From Hyphomicrobiales bacterium (GTDB lineage: Bacteria > Pseudomonadota > Alphaproteobacteria > Rhizobiales > Rhizobiaceae): 64,000 nucleotides of DNA. The stretch lies in contig UBUL01000018.1 of assembly GCA_900468625.1 (NCBI GenBank), positions 424,955-488,954 on the forward strand, given 5' to 3'. The position numbers and the translations under genes were made by a program. Shown piece after piece: positions 35,513 through 46,720 of the stretch. A model generated the notes under the pieces. That model was given only the letters and a program-made list of their open reading frames with translations. It was not told the DNA's origin and searched no databases. Each line of letters opens with the position of its first letter. The first letter of the stretch is position 1.

Positions 35513-35541
35513 CTTGACCCTCAACCAAGGAGGACTGAACC

Positions 35542-36177
35542 ATGCAAGGCGAATTGTTAAGGGAAGACCAATCGAGGTCTCCCGAAGAACGGCTGAGGCC
35601 GGAGCGGTTAAGGACCGATTGCCCTGTCTTACTGTCGGAAAGGCTCGTTCTGCGCGCGCCCCACGAAGAAGACATCGACGCCCTTGCCCATCTCGCCAAC
35701 AACGCCAATGTCGCCACAATGGTATCGCGTATGCCGCACCCGTATACGAACGCCGATGCCGCCGATTTCGTGCGACGCACGAAGCTTGGCGAGATTGGCA
35801 AGTGCGTCTATGCCATTACCAAAGCCGACAACGGCGCTTTTCTCGGTTGCTGCGGGGTCGAACCCACGAGCGATCCGAATACCGTCGAGATCGGTTACTG
35901 GCTGGGCGAACCCTATTGGAACCAGGGCTACACCACGGAAGCGGCCCATGCCCTTATCGACATGGTCTTCCGCACGCGTGAAAACGTCGCCCAGATCGAT
36001 GCCCGCTGCCGGGTGACGAACGTCGCCTCGCGGCGCGTCGTCCAGAAGTGCGGCTTCCAGTTCCAGGGATCCGGCCTCGCCGCTTCGCTGGCGCTCGGCA
36101 GCACCGTTCCGGTCGAATGGTACAGGCTCGATCGCAAGACCTGGATCTCGCTGCGCAGCTGGGGAGGCATGAGATGA
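35542..36177 (+). CDS. GNAT acetyltransferase (RimJ/RimL type)
   Basis: A 211-residue N-acetyltransferase: SERLVLRAPHEEDIDALAHLANN is the family opening; IGYWLGEPYWNQGYTTEAAHALIDMVF contains the acetyl-CoA pyrophosphate loop (QGYTTEA); NVASRRVVQKCGFQFQG is the C-terminal motif. Substrate (protein N-terminus, amine or antibiotic-like) is unknown. ATG follows AAGGAGG. Its stop overlaps the start of a second GNAT gene (ATGA), so they form a pair. Confidence 0.9.
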   Translation: MQGELLREDQSRSPEERLRPERLRTDCPVLLSERLVLRAPHEEDIDALAHLANNANVATMVSRMPHPYTNADAADFVRRTKLGEIGKCVYAITKADNGAFLGCCGVEPTSDPNTVEIGYWLGEPYWNQGYTTEAAHALIDMVFRTRENVAQIDARCRVTNVASRRVVQKCGFQFQGSGLAASLALGSTVPVEWYRLDRKTWISLRSWGGMR

Positions 36178-36761
36178 ACGCTCTCGCCCTCACCCGCCGC
36201 GATGCCCGCATCCTGATGCCCGGGCCGACGCCGGTCATCCAGACCGGCCGACTGACGCTGCGCCCGCACCGGCTCAGCGACGCCGATATGATTGCGGAAT
36301 CGCTTTCGGATTTCGCCGTCACCCGCATGCTGGCCCGCGTCCCCGCGCCCTATGACCGGCAAGATGCGCTGGATTGGCTGATCCAGCACACCTCCGGCCT
36401 CGGGCTCGATTGGCAGCTCGCCATCACCGAGCGGGATGATGCCCATATCGGCTGCGTCGGCATCGAGCTCCGCCACGGCCGCTGGCACCTCGGTTACTGG
36501 CTGAACCGCTTCTACTGGCGGCAAGGCATCATGACCGGAGCGGTCAAGGCTGCGCTCGAGCGTTTTGCCCGCCGCATGCCCGAAGTCGCCGTCCATTCCG
36601 GCGCCTTCGCCGACAACCCGGCATCCTTGAAGCTGCAGCAGAAGCTCGGCTTCGAGATCACCGGTTGCTCGGAGATCTACAGCTTTGCCCGCAACACCAT
36701 GGTTCCGCATATCGAAACCATGCTGAAGCCGGGCGCGCTGCGGCTCTCGCAAGCGGCCTAA
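36174..36761 (+). CDS. GNAT acetyltransferase (RimJ/RimL type)
   Basis: A 195-residue paralogue of the preceding protein: IQTGRLTLRPHRLSDADMIAESL, HLGYWLNRFYWRQGIMTGAVKAAL (acetyl-CoA loop, with GIMTGA replacing GYTTEA) and DNPASLKLQQKLGFEITG. The ATG at 36174 overlaps the upstream TGA and has GGGGAGG six bases ahead. The two enzymes may act together or have diverged after duplication. Adjacent GNAT genes before obgE are frequent in rhizobia. Confidence 0.9.
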   Translation: MNALALTRRDARILMPGPTPVIQTGRLTLRPHRLSDADMIAESLSDFAVTRMLARVPAPYDRQDALDWLIQHTSGLGLDWQLAITERDDAHIGCVGIELRHGRWHLGYWLNRFYWRQGIMTGAVKAALERFARRMPEVAVHSGAFADNPASLKLQQKLGFEITGCSEIYSFARNTMVPHIETMLKPGALRLSQAA

Positions 36762-36775
36762 GGCCATGAAAATCA

Positions 36776-36804
36776 GGTCATCGCCGATCAAATCGGCGAT
36801 GACC
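36776..36804. terminator. Perfect 12-bp hairpin after the GNAT pair
   Basis: GGTCATCGCCGA (36776-36787), five-base loop and TCGGCGATGACC (36793-36804). No T-run follows, so it is a weak terminator or an RNA-stabilising structure. Confidence 0.5.
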
Positions 36805-36979
36805 TTCATGCCAATCGTGCAGTTCCGCCCCTTTATGGCACTGGAACCGCACGATATTCTTTGACCTAAGCCTGAAGCGCCTATATCGAAGGCAACATGA
36901 CGGGCAAGCAGCCGCCCGATGCGTCTTTTGGATGCGTGAGGCGCGGCAGACATTGAAAAGAGCGCATAGGCTTTTGTGA

Positions 36980-39292
<2,313 letters not shown>

Positions 39293-39300
<8 letters not shown>

Positions 39301-40576
39301 CACTGTCGCACAAAGCTCCGACATCGACGCCCTCATGAACGATATCGGCCGCAAGGCCCGGGCTGCGTCGCGACCGTTGGCCTTTGCTTCGACTGAAAGC
39401 AAGAACAAGGCCTTGAACGCCATGGCGGATGCCATTCTCGCCCGCAAGGATCATATCCTTTCTGAAAACGCCAGGGACCTGAAGGACGTCGAGGGCACGG
39501 ATATGCTCGCCTCCTTCGTCGATCGCCTGACGCTGAACGAAAAGCGTGTCGCCGAGATGGCTGAAGGCATCCGCGCCATCGCGGCCCTCGCCGATCCGGT
39601 GGGTGAAGTCATCGCCGCCTGGGATCGCCCGAACGGCCTGAAGATCGAGCGCGTCCGCACGCCGCTCGGCGTTATCGGCGTCATCTTCGAAAGCCGCCCG
39701 AACGTGACCGCTGACGCCGGCGCGCTATGCCTGAAGGCCGGCAACGCCGTGATCCTGCGCTGCGGCAGCGATTCGCGCCGCTCCTCGCGGGCAATCCACG
39801 ATTGCCTGGTCGAAGGGCTGAAGGCAGCCGGCCTGCCGGAACATGCGATCCAGCTCGTGCCCGTCAGCGATCGCGCCGCCGTCGGCGCCATGCTGCGCGG
39901 TCTTGAAGGCAATATCGACGTCATCGTGCCGCGCGGCGGCAAGAGCCTCGTCGCCCGCGTCCAGACCGAGGCGCGCGTACCGGTCTTTGCCCATCTCGAG
40001 GGCCTCTGCCATCTCTACATCGATGCCTCGGCCGATCTGGAGATGGCGAAATCCATCGTCGTCAACGCCAAGATGCGCCGCACCGGCATCTGCGGCGCCG
40101 CCGAAACCCTGCTGGTCGACAAGAAGGTTGCCTCCACCCATCTGAAGCCGCTGCTCGACGGACTGGCCACGGCAGGCTGCGAAATCCGCGGCTCCGCCGA
40201 TGTGCTCAAGCTTGAGCCCGGCCTGAAGGCGGCAACGGAAGAGGATTGGTCGACGGAGTATCTGGCGCCGATCATCTCGGTCGCGCTGGTCGACGGCATT
40301 TCCGGCGCCATTGCCCATATCGGCAAATATTCGTCGAACCATACCGAAGCGGTAATCGCCGAGGACCCTGCGGTCGTCGAACGCTTCTTCACCGAGATCG
40401 ACTCGGCGATCCTGCTGCACAATGCCTCGACGCAATTTGCCGATGGCGGCGAATTCGGCATGGGCGCGGAAATCGGCATCGCCACCGGCAAGATGCATGC
40501 GCGAGGACCTGTTGGCGTCGAGCAGCTCACCTCCTTCAAATATCGCGTTCGCGGCACCGGACAGATACGGCCTTGA
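39293..40576 (+). CDS. proA: Glutamate-5-semialdehyde dehydrogenase (gamma-glutamyl phosphate reductase)
   Basis: Second proline step: NADPH reduction of gamma-glutamyl phosphate. 427 residues of the aldehyde dehydrogenase fold, with [51 protein letters not shown] and the catalytic Cys in [15 protein letters not shown]. The ATG at 39293 has AAGGA eight bases upstream; an ATG three codons earlier overlaps that site. Together with proB it gives substrate channelling in one operon. Confidence 0.97.
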
Positions 40577-40613
40577 CGTGCTGAAAGAAGAGGTCGATCA
40601 ACGCTATCTGCGC

Positions 40614-41195
40614 ATGCCCCATGCCGAGCGCGGCATGGTGGTCGGTCTTTTCGGCGGCTCCTTCAATCCGCCGCATCGCGGCCATGCGCTGGTCGCCGAG
40701 ATCGCCATCCGCCGCCTTGGCCTTGACCAGCTCTGGTGGATGGTGACGCCGGGCAACCCGCTGAAGAGCCGCAATCATCTGGCGCCGCTTGCCGAGCGCA
40801 TCGCACTCAGCGAGCAGCTTCTCCACGACCCGCGCATCAAGGTGACGGCCTTCGAGCAGACACTTGGCATGAGCTACACCGCCAATACGCTGGCGCATGT
40901 GAAAGCGCGCAACCGTCAGGTCCACTTCATCTGGATCATGGGCGCCGACAGCCTGAACACGTTCCATCGCTGGCAGAAATGGGAAGAGATTGCCCGCACC
41001 TTCCCGATCGCCGTCATAGATCGCCCGGGATCGACGCTATCCTACCTCTCGGCCAAGATGGCCAAGACCTTCCACTATGCGCGCGTCGATGAAGACGATG
41101 CCCGCGTGCTCTGGAAGAAACCCGCCCCGGCCTGGACCTTCATCCATGGCCGACGCTCGGCACTCAGCTCGACCGCCTTGCGCGCAGCACAATAA
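40614..41195 (+). CDS. nadD: Nicotinate-nucleotide adenylyltransferase
   Basis: Adenylates nicotinate mononucleotide in NAD synthesis. 193 residues from the ATG at 40614: GLFGGSFNPPHRGHALVAEIA with the HxGH-type nucleotidyl-transfer motif, WWMVTPGNPLKS, MSYTANTL, FIWIMGADSL and the late HGRRSALSSTALR (SxTxxR) motif. Other starts are possible: a GTG at 40578, just after the proA stop, and the ATG at 40635; none has a strong ribosome site, consistent with coupling to proA. In relatives rsfS usually follows directly; here 4.2 kb intervene. Confidence 0.95.
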   Translation: MPHAERGMVVGLFGGSFNPPHRGHALVAEIAIRRLGLDQLWWMVTPGNPLKSRNHLAPLAERIALSEQLLHDPRIKVTAFEQTLGMSYTANTLAHVKARNRQVHFIWIMGADSLNTFHRWQKWEEIARTFPIAVIDRPGSTLSYLSAKMAKTFHYARVDEDDARVLWKKPAPAWTFIHGRRSALSSTALRAAQ

Positions 41196-41223
41196 TTCTG
41201 CCGATTTTCAGGAAAATCCGGAA

Positions 41224-41345
41224 AATAAAAAGCCCGACGCGGGAGGAGGATGCGTCGGGCTTTTAAACCTGATCAGCAACTGGGAGGAGGAGAGTTGCTG
41301 ATCCATATCGAACGGCATTGGGAGGAGGAGATCGCCGTTCGATTG
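41224..41345 (-). ncRNA. nfeR1: Three-hairpin anti-Shine-Dalgarno sRNA (NfeR1/alpha-r14 family)
   Basis: On the minus strand three consecutive stem-loops each expose TCCTCCTCCC in the loop. Stem 1 pairs 41343-41334 with 41316-41307 (10 bp), stem 2 pairs 41102-equivalent bases 41302-41293 with 41281-41272 (10 bp), and stem 3 pairs 41260-41252 with 41240-41232 (9 bp), followed by a T-rich run (TTTTTATTTTC), making it a terminator. The length of about 120 nt, three loops and motif match the alpha-r14 sRNA NfeR1 of Sinorhizobium, which represses mRNAs by pairing with ribosome binding sites. The 5' end is estimated from stem 1; no convincing -35 was assigned. It lies antisense to nothing, between nadD and modA. 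Confidence 0.88.
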
Positions 41346-41707
41346 TTATGTTTTATCAGATTTTACCGATTGATAAATGGCAAATTGCGCAATGCAGCAA
41401 TGCACTGGCGACATGGCTATGAAAATTTCCTGCCCAAAAAACGCTTCTTTTACAAATTGGGCGCGGTTTAATGCCGGCCGGTCTTATTGTAGCAGGAACG
41501 AAAGAGCTCAAGAACCCACGGTTCGTAACGTTGTGTCTTGCTTCGTGAGCGTTCGCTAATCCGCTGGGCGAATCCAGCCATGCGTTTTTGTAATGCCAAA
41601 ATCCGCCTACATGCGCTGCGCCACCGAAAATCCATAGAATTCGTAGGGTTACACGACGGCATCGCGATGTATTTTTACGAACACATCCCTAGCCAAGCCC
41701 TTCGCAT
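41346..41707. other. AT-rich intergenic region between the sRNA and modA
   Basis: 362 bases that should hold the minus-strand sRNA promoter (GATAAA at 41357-41352 is a possible -10) and the modA promoter. Small frames here lack ribosome sites and family likeness. No other element was recognised. Confidence 0.3.
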
Positions 41708-41731
41708 CGTTATATCTGTCGAAATATGTCG
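41708..41731 (+). promoter_or_regulatory. Candidate ModE/Mo-box upstream of modA
   Basis: CGTTATAT (41708-41715), eight bases, ATATGTCG (41724-41731): an imperfect inverted repeat like the CGTTATAT-N-ATATAACG operators bound by molybdate-loaded ModE. It lies 21 bases before the modA start, well placed for repression. Confidence 0.55.
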
Positions 41732-41752
41732 ATATCTTTGGGGAGAAACAGG

Positions 41753-42550
41753 ATGGCTACCAGCCGACGCCAATGGATCAAGCTTGCAACCGCCGCCGTA
41801 TCAGCCGCATGGCTCGGCCTTTCGGTCATTCCGGCACCGGCCTTTGCCGCCGACAAGATCGTCGTCTTTGCCGCCGCCAGCATGAAAAACGCGCTCGACA
41901 ATGCCGATGCGGCTTTTGGCAAGGAAACCGGCAAGGAAGTTACCGTTTCCTATGCGGCAAGCGGCCCGCTCGCCAAGCAGCTTGAAAACGGCGCGCCGGC
42001 CGATGTCTTCATCTCCGCCGACACCAACTGGATGGATTACGTCGCTCAGAAAAAGCTGATCAAGGACGACAGCCGCATCAATCTTCTCGGCAACAAGCTC
42101 GTTTTGGTTGCCGCCAAGGACAAGGCGAAGCCCGTCGAAATCAAGCACGGCATGGATCTGGCCGCCCTGCTCGGCGATGGTCGCCTGGCGATCGGCCAGC
42201 CGGAATCGGTCCCGGCAGGCAAATACGGCAAGACGGCGCTGGAAAAGCTTGGCGTCTGGTCGTCGGTTGAAAAGAAGATCGCCGGTGCCGAAAGCGTGCG
42301 CGCAGCCCTTGCGCTGGTTTCGCGTGGCGAAGCGCCCTATGGCATCGTCTATCAGACCGACGTCTCGGCCGATCCGGGCGTTGCCGTCGTCGGCACCTTC
42401 CCGGCAGACAGCCACCCGCCGATCGTCTATCCGGTTGCCATCACCAGCAGCAGCAAGAATCCGGACGTGCAAGCCTATTTCGACTATCTGAAATCGGCTA
42501 AGGCTGTTCCTTTCTTCGAGCACGAGGGCTTCACCGTTCTGAAGCGATGA
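41753..42550 (+). CDS. modA: Molybdate ABC transporter periplasmic binding protein
   Basis: A 265-residue periplasmic molybdate/tungstate binder. Signal peptide with a twin-Arg-like start (TSRRQWIK) ending near PAPAFA; mature part opens DKIVVFAAASMKNALDNADAAFGKETGKEVTVSYAASGPLAKQLENGAPADVFISADTNWMDYV, the ModA signature with the oxyanion-binding Ser residues; YGIVYQTD lies near the end. The ATG at 41753 has GGGGAG eight bases upstream; an earlier ATG overlaps the Mo-box. First gene of modABC. Confidence 0.96.
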   Translation: MATSRRQWIKLATAAVSAAWLGLSVIPAPAFAADKIVVFAAASMKNALDNADAAFGKETGKEVTVSYAASGPLAKQLENGAPADVFISADTNWMDYVAQKKLIKDDSRINLLGNKLVLVAAKDKAKPVEIKHGMDLAALLGDGRLAIGQPESVPAGKYGKTALEKLGVWSSVEKKIAGAESVRAALALVSRGEAPYGIVYQTDVSADPGVAVVGTFPADSHPPIVYPVAITSSSKNPDVQAYFDYLKSAKAVPFFEHEGFTVLKR

Positions 42551-42605
42551 GCATCGTCGCCGCTGATCGGGCAGGAAGCTGGCCTGAGATGTTTAAGGGC
42601 GGGAT

Positions 42606-43307
42606 TTGGACTTGTTGGGTTTGAGCAGCGACGAATGGACGGCGATAGAGCTGAGCCTGCGCGTTTCGATCGTCGCCATGCTGGTGAGCCTGCCCTTCGG
42701 CATCGGCGCGGCACTTCTGCTTGCGCGCGGACGGTTCTGGGGAAAGTCGATCCTCAACGGTCTCATTCACCTGCCGCTGATTCTGCCGCCAGTCGTCACC
42801 GGTTTCATCCTGCTCGTTCTTTTCGGCCGCAAAGGGCCGATCGGCGCGCTGCTCGAGCAATATCTCGGTCTCGTCTTCTCCTTCCGCTGGACGGGGGCGG
42901 CACTTGCCTGCGGCGTCATGGGCTTTCCGCTGATGGTAAGAAGCATCCGCCTGTCGGTCGAAGCCGTCGACCGCAAGCTTGAAGAGGCCGCCGGCACGCT
43001 CGGCGCGAGCCCTATCTGGACCTTCGTGACCGTGACGCTGCCGCTGATCCTGCCCGGCATCATCGCCGGCATGATCCTTTCCTTCGCCAAGGCCATGGGC
43101 GAATTCGGCGCCACGATCACCTTCGTTTCCAATATTCCCGGTGAGACCCAGACCCTGTCGTCGGCCATCTACACCTTCACCCAGGTTCCGGGCGGCGATG
43201 CCGGCGCCATGCGGCTGACCATCGTCGCCATTGTGATTTCCATGGCGGCCCTGCTCGCCTCGGAATTCCTGGCCTATCTCGCCGGCCGGAGGGTGGATTT
43301 CGAATGA
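42606..43307 (+). CDS. modB: Molybdate ABC transporter permease
   Basis: A 233-residue inner-membrane permease with five hydrophobic segments and the EAA loop [46 protein letters not shown] that docks the ATPase. No ATG lies near the true start: the frame opens with several TTG codons (42606, 42612, 42615), of which the first is preceded by GGGCGGGA. Family alignment supports a start here. Fifty-five bases after modA; its stop overlaps modC (ATGA). Confidence 0.94.
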   Translation: MDLLGLSSDEWTAIELSLRVSIVAMLVSLPFGIGAALLLARGRFWGKSILNGLIHLPLILPPVVTGFILLVLFGRKGPIGALLEQYLGLVFSFRWTGAALACGVMGFPLMVRSIRLSVEAVDRKLEEAAGTLGASPIWTFVTVTLPLILPGIIAGMILSFAKAMGEFGATITFVSNIPGETQTLSSAIYTFTQVPGGDAGAMRLTIVAIVISMAALLASEFLAYLAGRRVDFE

Positions 43308-44377
43308 CGCTCTCGATCGATATCCGCCACCGCCTCGGCACTTTTTCGCTGGAGGCCGCATTCACCTCCGACGGTGGCGTAACCGCCCTATTCGGCCGCT
43401 CCGGCTCCGGCAAGACGTCGATCGTCCGCATCATTGCCGGCCTCATCCGGCCCGATCACGGCCGAGTCAGCCTCGACGGCACGGTGCTTGCCGATACCGT
43501 CGGGCAAATCTTCGTGCCACGTCACCGCCGCCGCTTCGGCTATGTCTTCCAGGAAGCGCGGCTGTTTCCGCACCTCTCCGTGCGGCAGAACCTCAATTAC
43601 GGCCGCTGGTTCGCCCCAAGAAACGAGCGCAGCGAAAGCTTTGACGGCGTCGTCGATCTTCTCGGCATTGCCGCACTGCTCGATCGGCGGCCGGCAAAGC
43701 TTTCCGGCGGCGAAAAGCAGCGCGTTGCGATCGGCCGCGCATTGCTTTCCTCTCCGCGGCTGCTGCTGATGGATGAGCCGCTTGCGGCACTCGACGAAGC
43801 CCGCAAAGCGGAAATCCTTCCCTATCTCGAGCGTCTGCGCGACGAGACGAAGATACCGATCATCTATGTCAGCCACTCGATCGCCGAAGTGGCGCGGCTG
43901 GCCAATCGCGTCGTCGTCATGCGCGACGGCAAGGTCGAGACCATCGGTGCCGCCGTCGATATCTTCAGCCAGCTCTCCGGCCCGCTGGCGGCCGACCGCC
44001 GAGAAGCCGGCGTGCTGCTGGAAGGCCGCGTCGAATCGATGGACGGCAGGCATCATCTGACCGTCGTCGCCCTAAAGACGGTAAAACTCGTCGTGCCAGG
44101 TCAGGCCGCCGCGGTCGGCAAGACCGTGCGCGTCCATATTCCCGCCCGTGACGTCATGCTAGCGACAAGGCGACCAGAAGGCCTCAGCGCCTTGAATATC
44201 CTCGATGGCGAAGTGCTAGAGATCGGCACAGCCGCCGACGGAACGGCTGAGATCAGGATCGATTGCGGCGGCGACACGATGCTTGCACGCATTACGCAAT
44301 TCTCGGCCGAGCGGCTGGGCTTGCGCATCGGCCTGCCGATCCACGCGGTCATCAAGACGGTAGCGCTCGAACATTGA
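43304..44377 (+). CDS. modC: Molybdate ABC transporter ATPase
   Basis: A 357-residue ATPase: Walker [12 protein letters not shown]-loop [16 protein letters not shown], signature [16 protein letters not shown], Walker [14 protein letters not shown]-loop VSHS. Residues from about 285 form the C-terminal TOBE/Mop domain ([16 protein letters not shown]), which binds molybdate and lets the transporter sense its own substrate. Coupled to modB by the ATGA overlap. Confidence 0.97.
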   Translation: MTLSIDIRHRLGTFSLEAAFTSDGGVTALFGRSGSGKTSIVRIIAGLIRPDHGRVSLDGTVLADTVGQIFVPRHRRRFGYVFQEARLFPHLSVRQNLNYGRWFAPRNERSESFDGVVDLLGIAALLDRRPAKLSGGEKQRVAIGRALLSSPRLLLMDEPLAALDEARKAEILPYLERLRDETKIPIIYVSHSIAEVARLANRVVVMRDGKVETIGAAVDIFSQLSGPLAADRREAGVLLEGRVESMDGRHHLTVVALKTVKLVVPGQAAAVGKTVRVHIPARDVMLATRRPEGLSALNILDGEVLEIGTAADGTAEIRIDCGGDTMLARITQFSAERLGLRIGLPIHAVIKTVALEH

Positions 44378-44764
44378 TCAGGATTTTTCCTGAGAAACCT
44401 TGGCCGGGTGATTGCGATTGGCTTCGAGCCAGCCGAGATCGTCGGCAATTGCCACGCGCAGGGTCGCTTCCATGCCGCGGAACCGCCGCAGCAACTCCTC
44501 GCCGAACGGCGTAAGGGCCGCGCCGCCTCCCTTCTGCCCGCCGCGCTGCGATTCCACCACCGGCTCGCGGAACATGTGGTTCAATTCGCTGATCAGCAGC
44601 CAGGCCCGGCGATAGGACATGTCCATAGCGCGGCCGGCAGCCGAAATCGAGCCGGTCTCCCGAATATGTTCCAGAAGCTCCATCTTGCCGCGCCCGAGCC
44701 GGTCCTGCCCCGAAAAGCTGATGCGGAGGATGGGCTTCAAGGGTGGCTGCGGAGCATCTGTCAT
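44378..44764 (-). CDS. modE: ModE-type winged-helix regulator (N-terminal domain only)
   Basis: A 128-residue LysR-type winged-helix protein: ELLEHIRETGSISAAGRAMDMSYRRAWLLISELNHMFREPVVESQRGGQKGGGAALTPFGEELLRRF is the ModE DNA-binding domain. The two Mop molybdate-binding domains of E. coli ModE are absent, so ligand sensing must differ. It is convergent with and directly abuts modC, and presumably controls modABC through the box at 41708-41731. The ATG at 44764 lacks a strong ribosome site, so the start is less certain than the family. Confidence 0.85.
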   Translation of the reverse strand: MTDAPQPPLKPILRISFSGQDRLGRGKMELLEHIRETGSISAAGRAMDMSYRRAWLLISELNHMFREPVVESQRGGQKGGGAALTPFGEELLRRFRGMEATLRVAIADDLGWLEANRNHPAKVSQEKS

Positions 44765-44941
44765 GGCATCTGTAACGTTTGATATCTGCACAATGTATAC
44801 GCGGCCTCCACCCGGCTGTACATGCCGACGCAAAATGGACAAGCAGCTGAACCGGCCTATCTGATCTTCAAGTTGAAAACGCCTTCGCGCGCCGAACACG
44901 GACCGCACGAGGGCTTGGACATCAAGGGAATTGGAGACACG

Positions 44942-45241
44942 ATGCCGGCCTATATCATTTCCGATGTCACCGTCAGGGATGCGCAAGCCTTCCAGACATA
45001 CCGAACCCGCGCAGCCGCTTCCATCGCCCACTATGGCGGGCATTATCTTGTCCGCGGCGGCCCGATCGAAAAGCTGGAGGGCGATTGGTCGCCGCGAGCG
45101 GTCGTGATCGTGGAATTTCCGGACTTGGAACAGGCGAGAGCCTGGTATCGCTCGCCGGAATATGCACATGCCCTCGAAGTTCGCGATCAGGCCCTCGGCC
45201 GCAATCTCATCCTTATCGACGGGGTGAACCCGGAAGGCTGA
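44942..45241 (+). CDS. DUF1330 family protein
   Basis: A 99-residue dimeric alpha-beta barrel protein: MPAYIISDVTVRDAQAFQTYRTRAAASIAHYGGHYLVRGG, then WSPRAVVIVEFPDLEQARAWYRSPEYAHALEVR, the DUF1330 pattern. Function unknown; the fold is that of small monooxygenase-like proteins. The ATG at 44942 follows GGAG by five bases; a longer upstream frame is unsupported. Confidence 0.9.
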   Translation: MPAYIISDVTVRDAQAFQTYRTRAAASIAHYGGHYLVRGGPIEKLEGDWSPRAVVIVEFPDLEQARAWYRSPEYAHALEVRDQALGRNLILIDGVNPEG

Positions 45242-45401
45242 TGCGGAGGTCGTCACAGCAGCGTTCCATCCATATATGGTGCGAAATTGCCGTATCTCGA
45301 CACAAATCCTTGTCTTCAAAGCCTGAAGATGGCTATCAGCGTCTTGAAACCTTAATGCTTTGATGCCTATCTTTGTCATGTGATCGACTCAGATCATCGA
45401 T

Positions 45402-45848
45402 GTGCATGTTCTGTTATTCAAGGAAGGAAGAGCGCTGACAACAGTACACGCCAAGGGAAGAACGCCTGTCGTTATCCCGAAGAGCCCGGAACGTGGCGCC
45501 GATGCCGCTGCCCGCGCCCTGCAAGCCGTCCTCGCAAGCCTCGAGGATTCCAAGGCCGAAAATATCGTCACCATCGACATTGCTGGCAAGTCCGCGCTTG
45601 GAGACTACATGGTCGTCGTCTCCGGCCGATCGAACCGCCATGTCTTGGCGATTGCCGACCATCTCATGACCGATCTCAAGGACGAGGGCTTCGGCAATGC
45701 CCGCGTCGAGGGTCTCGATGGCGGCGACTGGGTGTTGATCGACACCGGCGACATCATCGTTCATGTCTTCAGACCCGAGATCCGTGAGTTCTACAACATC
45801 GAAAAGATGTGGGCCGCACCCGATCTCGACGAAGGCACGCTGCACTAA
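45402..45848 (+). CDS. rsfS: Ribosome silencing factor RsfS
   Basis: Binds L14 and blocks subunit joining in stationary phase or starvation. The conserved core is complete: LEDSKAENIVTIDIAGKSALGDYMVVVSGRSNRHVLAIADHL and LDGGDWVLIDTGDIIVHVFRPEIREFYNIEKMW. Start unclear: the GTG at 45402 gives 148 residues but has no ribosome site, whereas AAGGAAGGAAG lies just before a CTG at 45435 (LTTVHAKGR), where relatives begin. A CTG start is therefore possible. Downstream is rlmH, the usual partner. Confidence 0.93.
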   Translation: MHVLLFKEGRALTTVHAKGRTPVVIPKSPERGADAAARALQAVLASLEDSKAENIVTIDIAGKSALGDYMVVVSGRSNRHVLAIADHLMTDLKDEGFGNARVEGLDGGDWVLIDTGDIIVHVFRPEIREFYNIEKMWAAPDLDEGTLH

Positions 45849-45965
45849 CCTCGCCAGGAACTCTTTCCCGGCCCTGGTGCGCAGCTTTTTGATCGCCGGA
45901 GATGAGCCTCCGGCAAAGAGTTTCGTTTTGTGCCGCCATAACGGCGGATATGCGTGGGAGCGGGA

Positions 45966-46448
45966 ATGCGGATAGGTCTTTTTGCGGTGGGACGGCTGAA
46001 GGCCGGACCAGAAAAGGATCTTGCGGCTCGCTATCTCGACCGTTTCGCCAAGGCCGGACCGGCCATCGGCCTGGAAATGGCGCGCATGACCGAGGTTGCC
46101 GAAAGCCGCGCCTCCAATAGCGAGACCCGCAAGCGCGAAGAAGCAGGCCTCTTGCAAAAGGCGCATCCGGAAGGCGGTGTGCTTATCCTTCTCGATGAGC
46201 GCGGCAAGGCGCTCGACAGCGAAGCCTTCGCCGCAATGCTCGGGACATACCGCGACCAGGGCAAGCGCGACCTGACGATCGCCGTCGGCGGCGCCGACGG
46301 CCTCGACCCATCTCTTTACGATAAGGCCGACATGACCATATGCCTCGGCAAATTGACTTGGCCGCATCAGCTCGTGCGCATCCTGATCGCCGAACAGCTC
46401 TACCGCGCCGTGACCATCCTCTCCGGCCACCCCTACCATCGGGCGTGA
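45966..46448 (+). CDS. rlmH: 23S rRNA pseudouridine-1915 N3-methyltransferase
   Basis: A 160-residue SPOUT methyltransferase acting on m3-psi1915 of helix 69 in the 70S ribosome. MRIGLFAVGRLKAGPEKDLAARYLDRF opening, LLDERGKALDSEAFA, AVGGADGLDP (SAM-binding knot) and the C-terminal HQLVRILIAEQLYRAVTILSGHPYHR signature. The ATG at 45966 is preceded by GGGAGCGGGA. It follows rsfS by about 120 bases. Confidence 0.97.
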   Translation: MRIGLFAVGRLKAGPEKDLAARYLDRFAKAGPAIGLEMARMTEVAESRASNSETRKREEAGLLQKAHPEGGVLILLDERGKALDSEAFAAMLGTYRDQGKRDLTIAVGGADGLDPSLYDKADMTICLGKLTWPHQLVRILIAEQLYRAVTILSGHPYHRA

Positions 46449-46551
46449 CTGCCTATCCGGCTTCGAAAACAGTTTGGCTTTCGGCCTTTTTGCGTTAACG
46501 AGGCGCTCACACAGGCGTGTTTTGATTCCCGCCCTGAAAATGACGATGCTT

Positions 46552-46660
46552 CCTACAGCGCCGCGCGTCACATGTGACGCGCAAAGGTCGCCGTAGCACT
46601 TTAAATCTGCTGCATAATTCTACCCTTAAATCGAATCCGATTTAAGGAATTATGCAGTAG
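46552..46660. repeat. Rhizobial mosaic palindrome between rlmH and envC
   Basis: A 20-base perfect palindrome GCGCGTCACATGTGACGCGC (46563-46582) lies inside an imperfect TACAGCG/CGCCGTA stem. A second palindrome follows: CTGCATAATTC...CCTTAAATCG paired with CGATTTAAGG-AATTATGCAG (46608-46660). The arrangement resembles repeats scattered in rhizobial genomes; its two modules differ from the RIME copies A-C in this window. Confidence 0.75.
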
Positions 46661-46720
46661 CTGATCGCGGCAAATCAGCTTATTTTCGCGCGATCTGAGG
46701 AACCAGGCCGAACCGACTGG

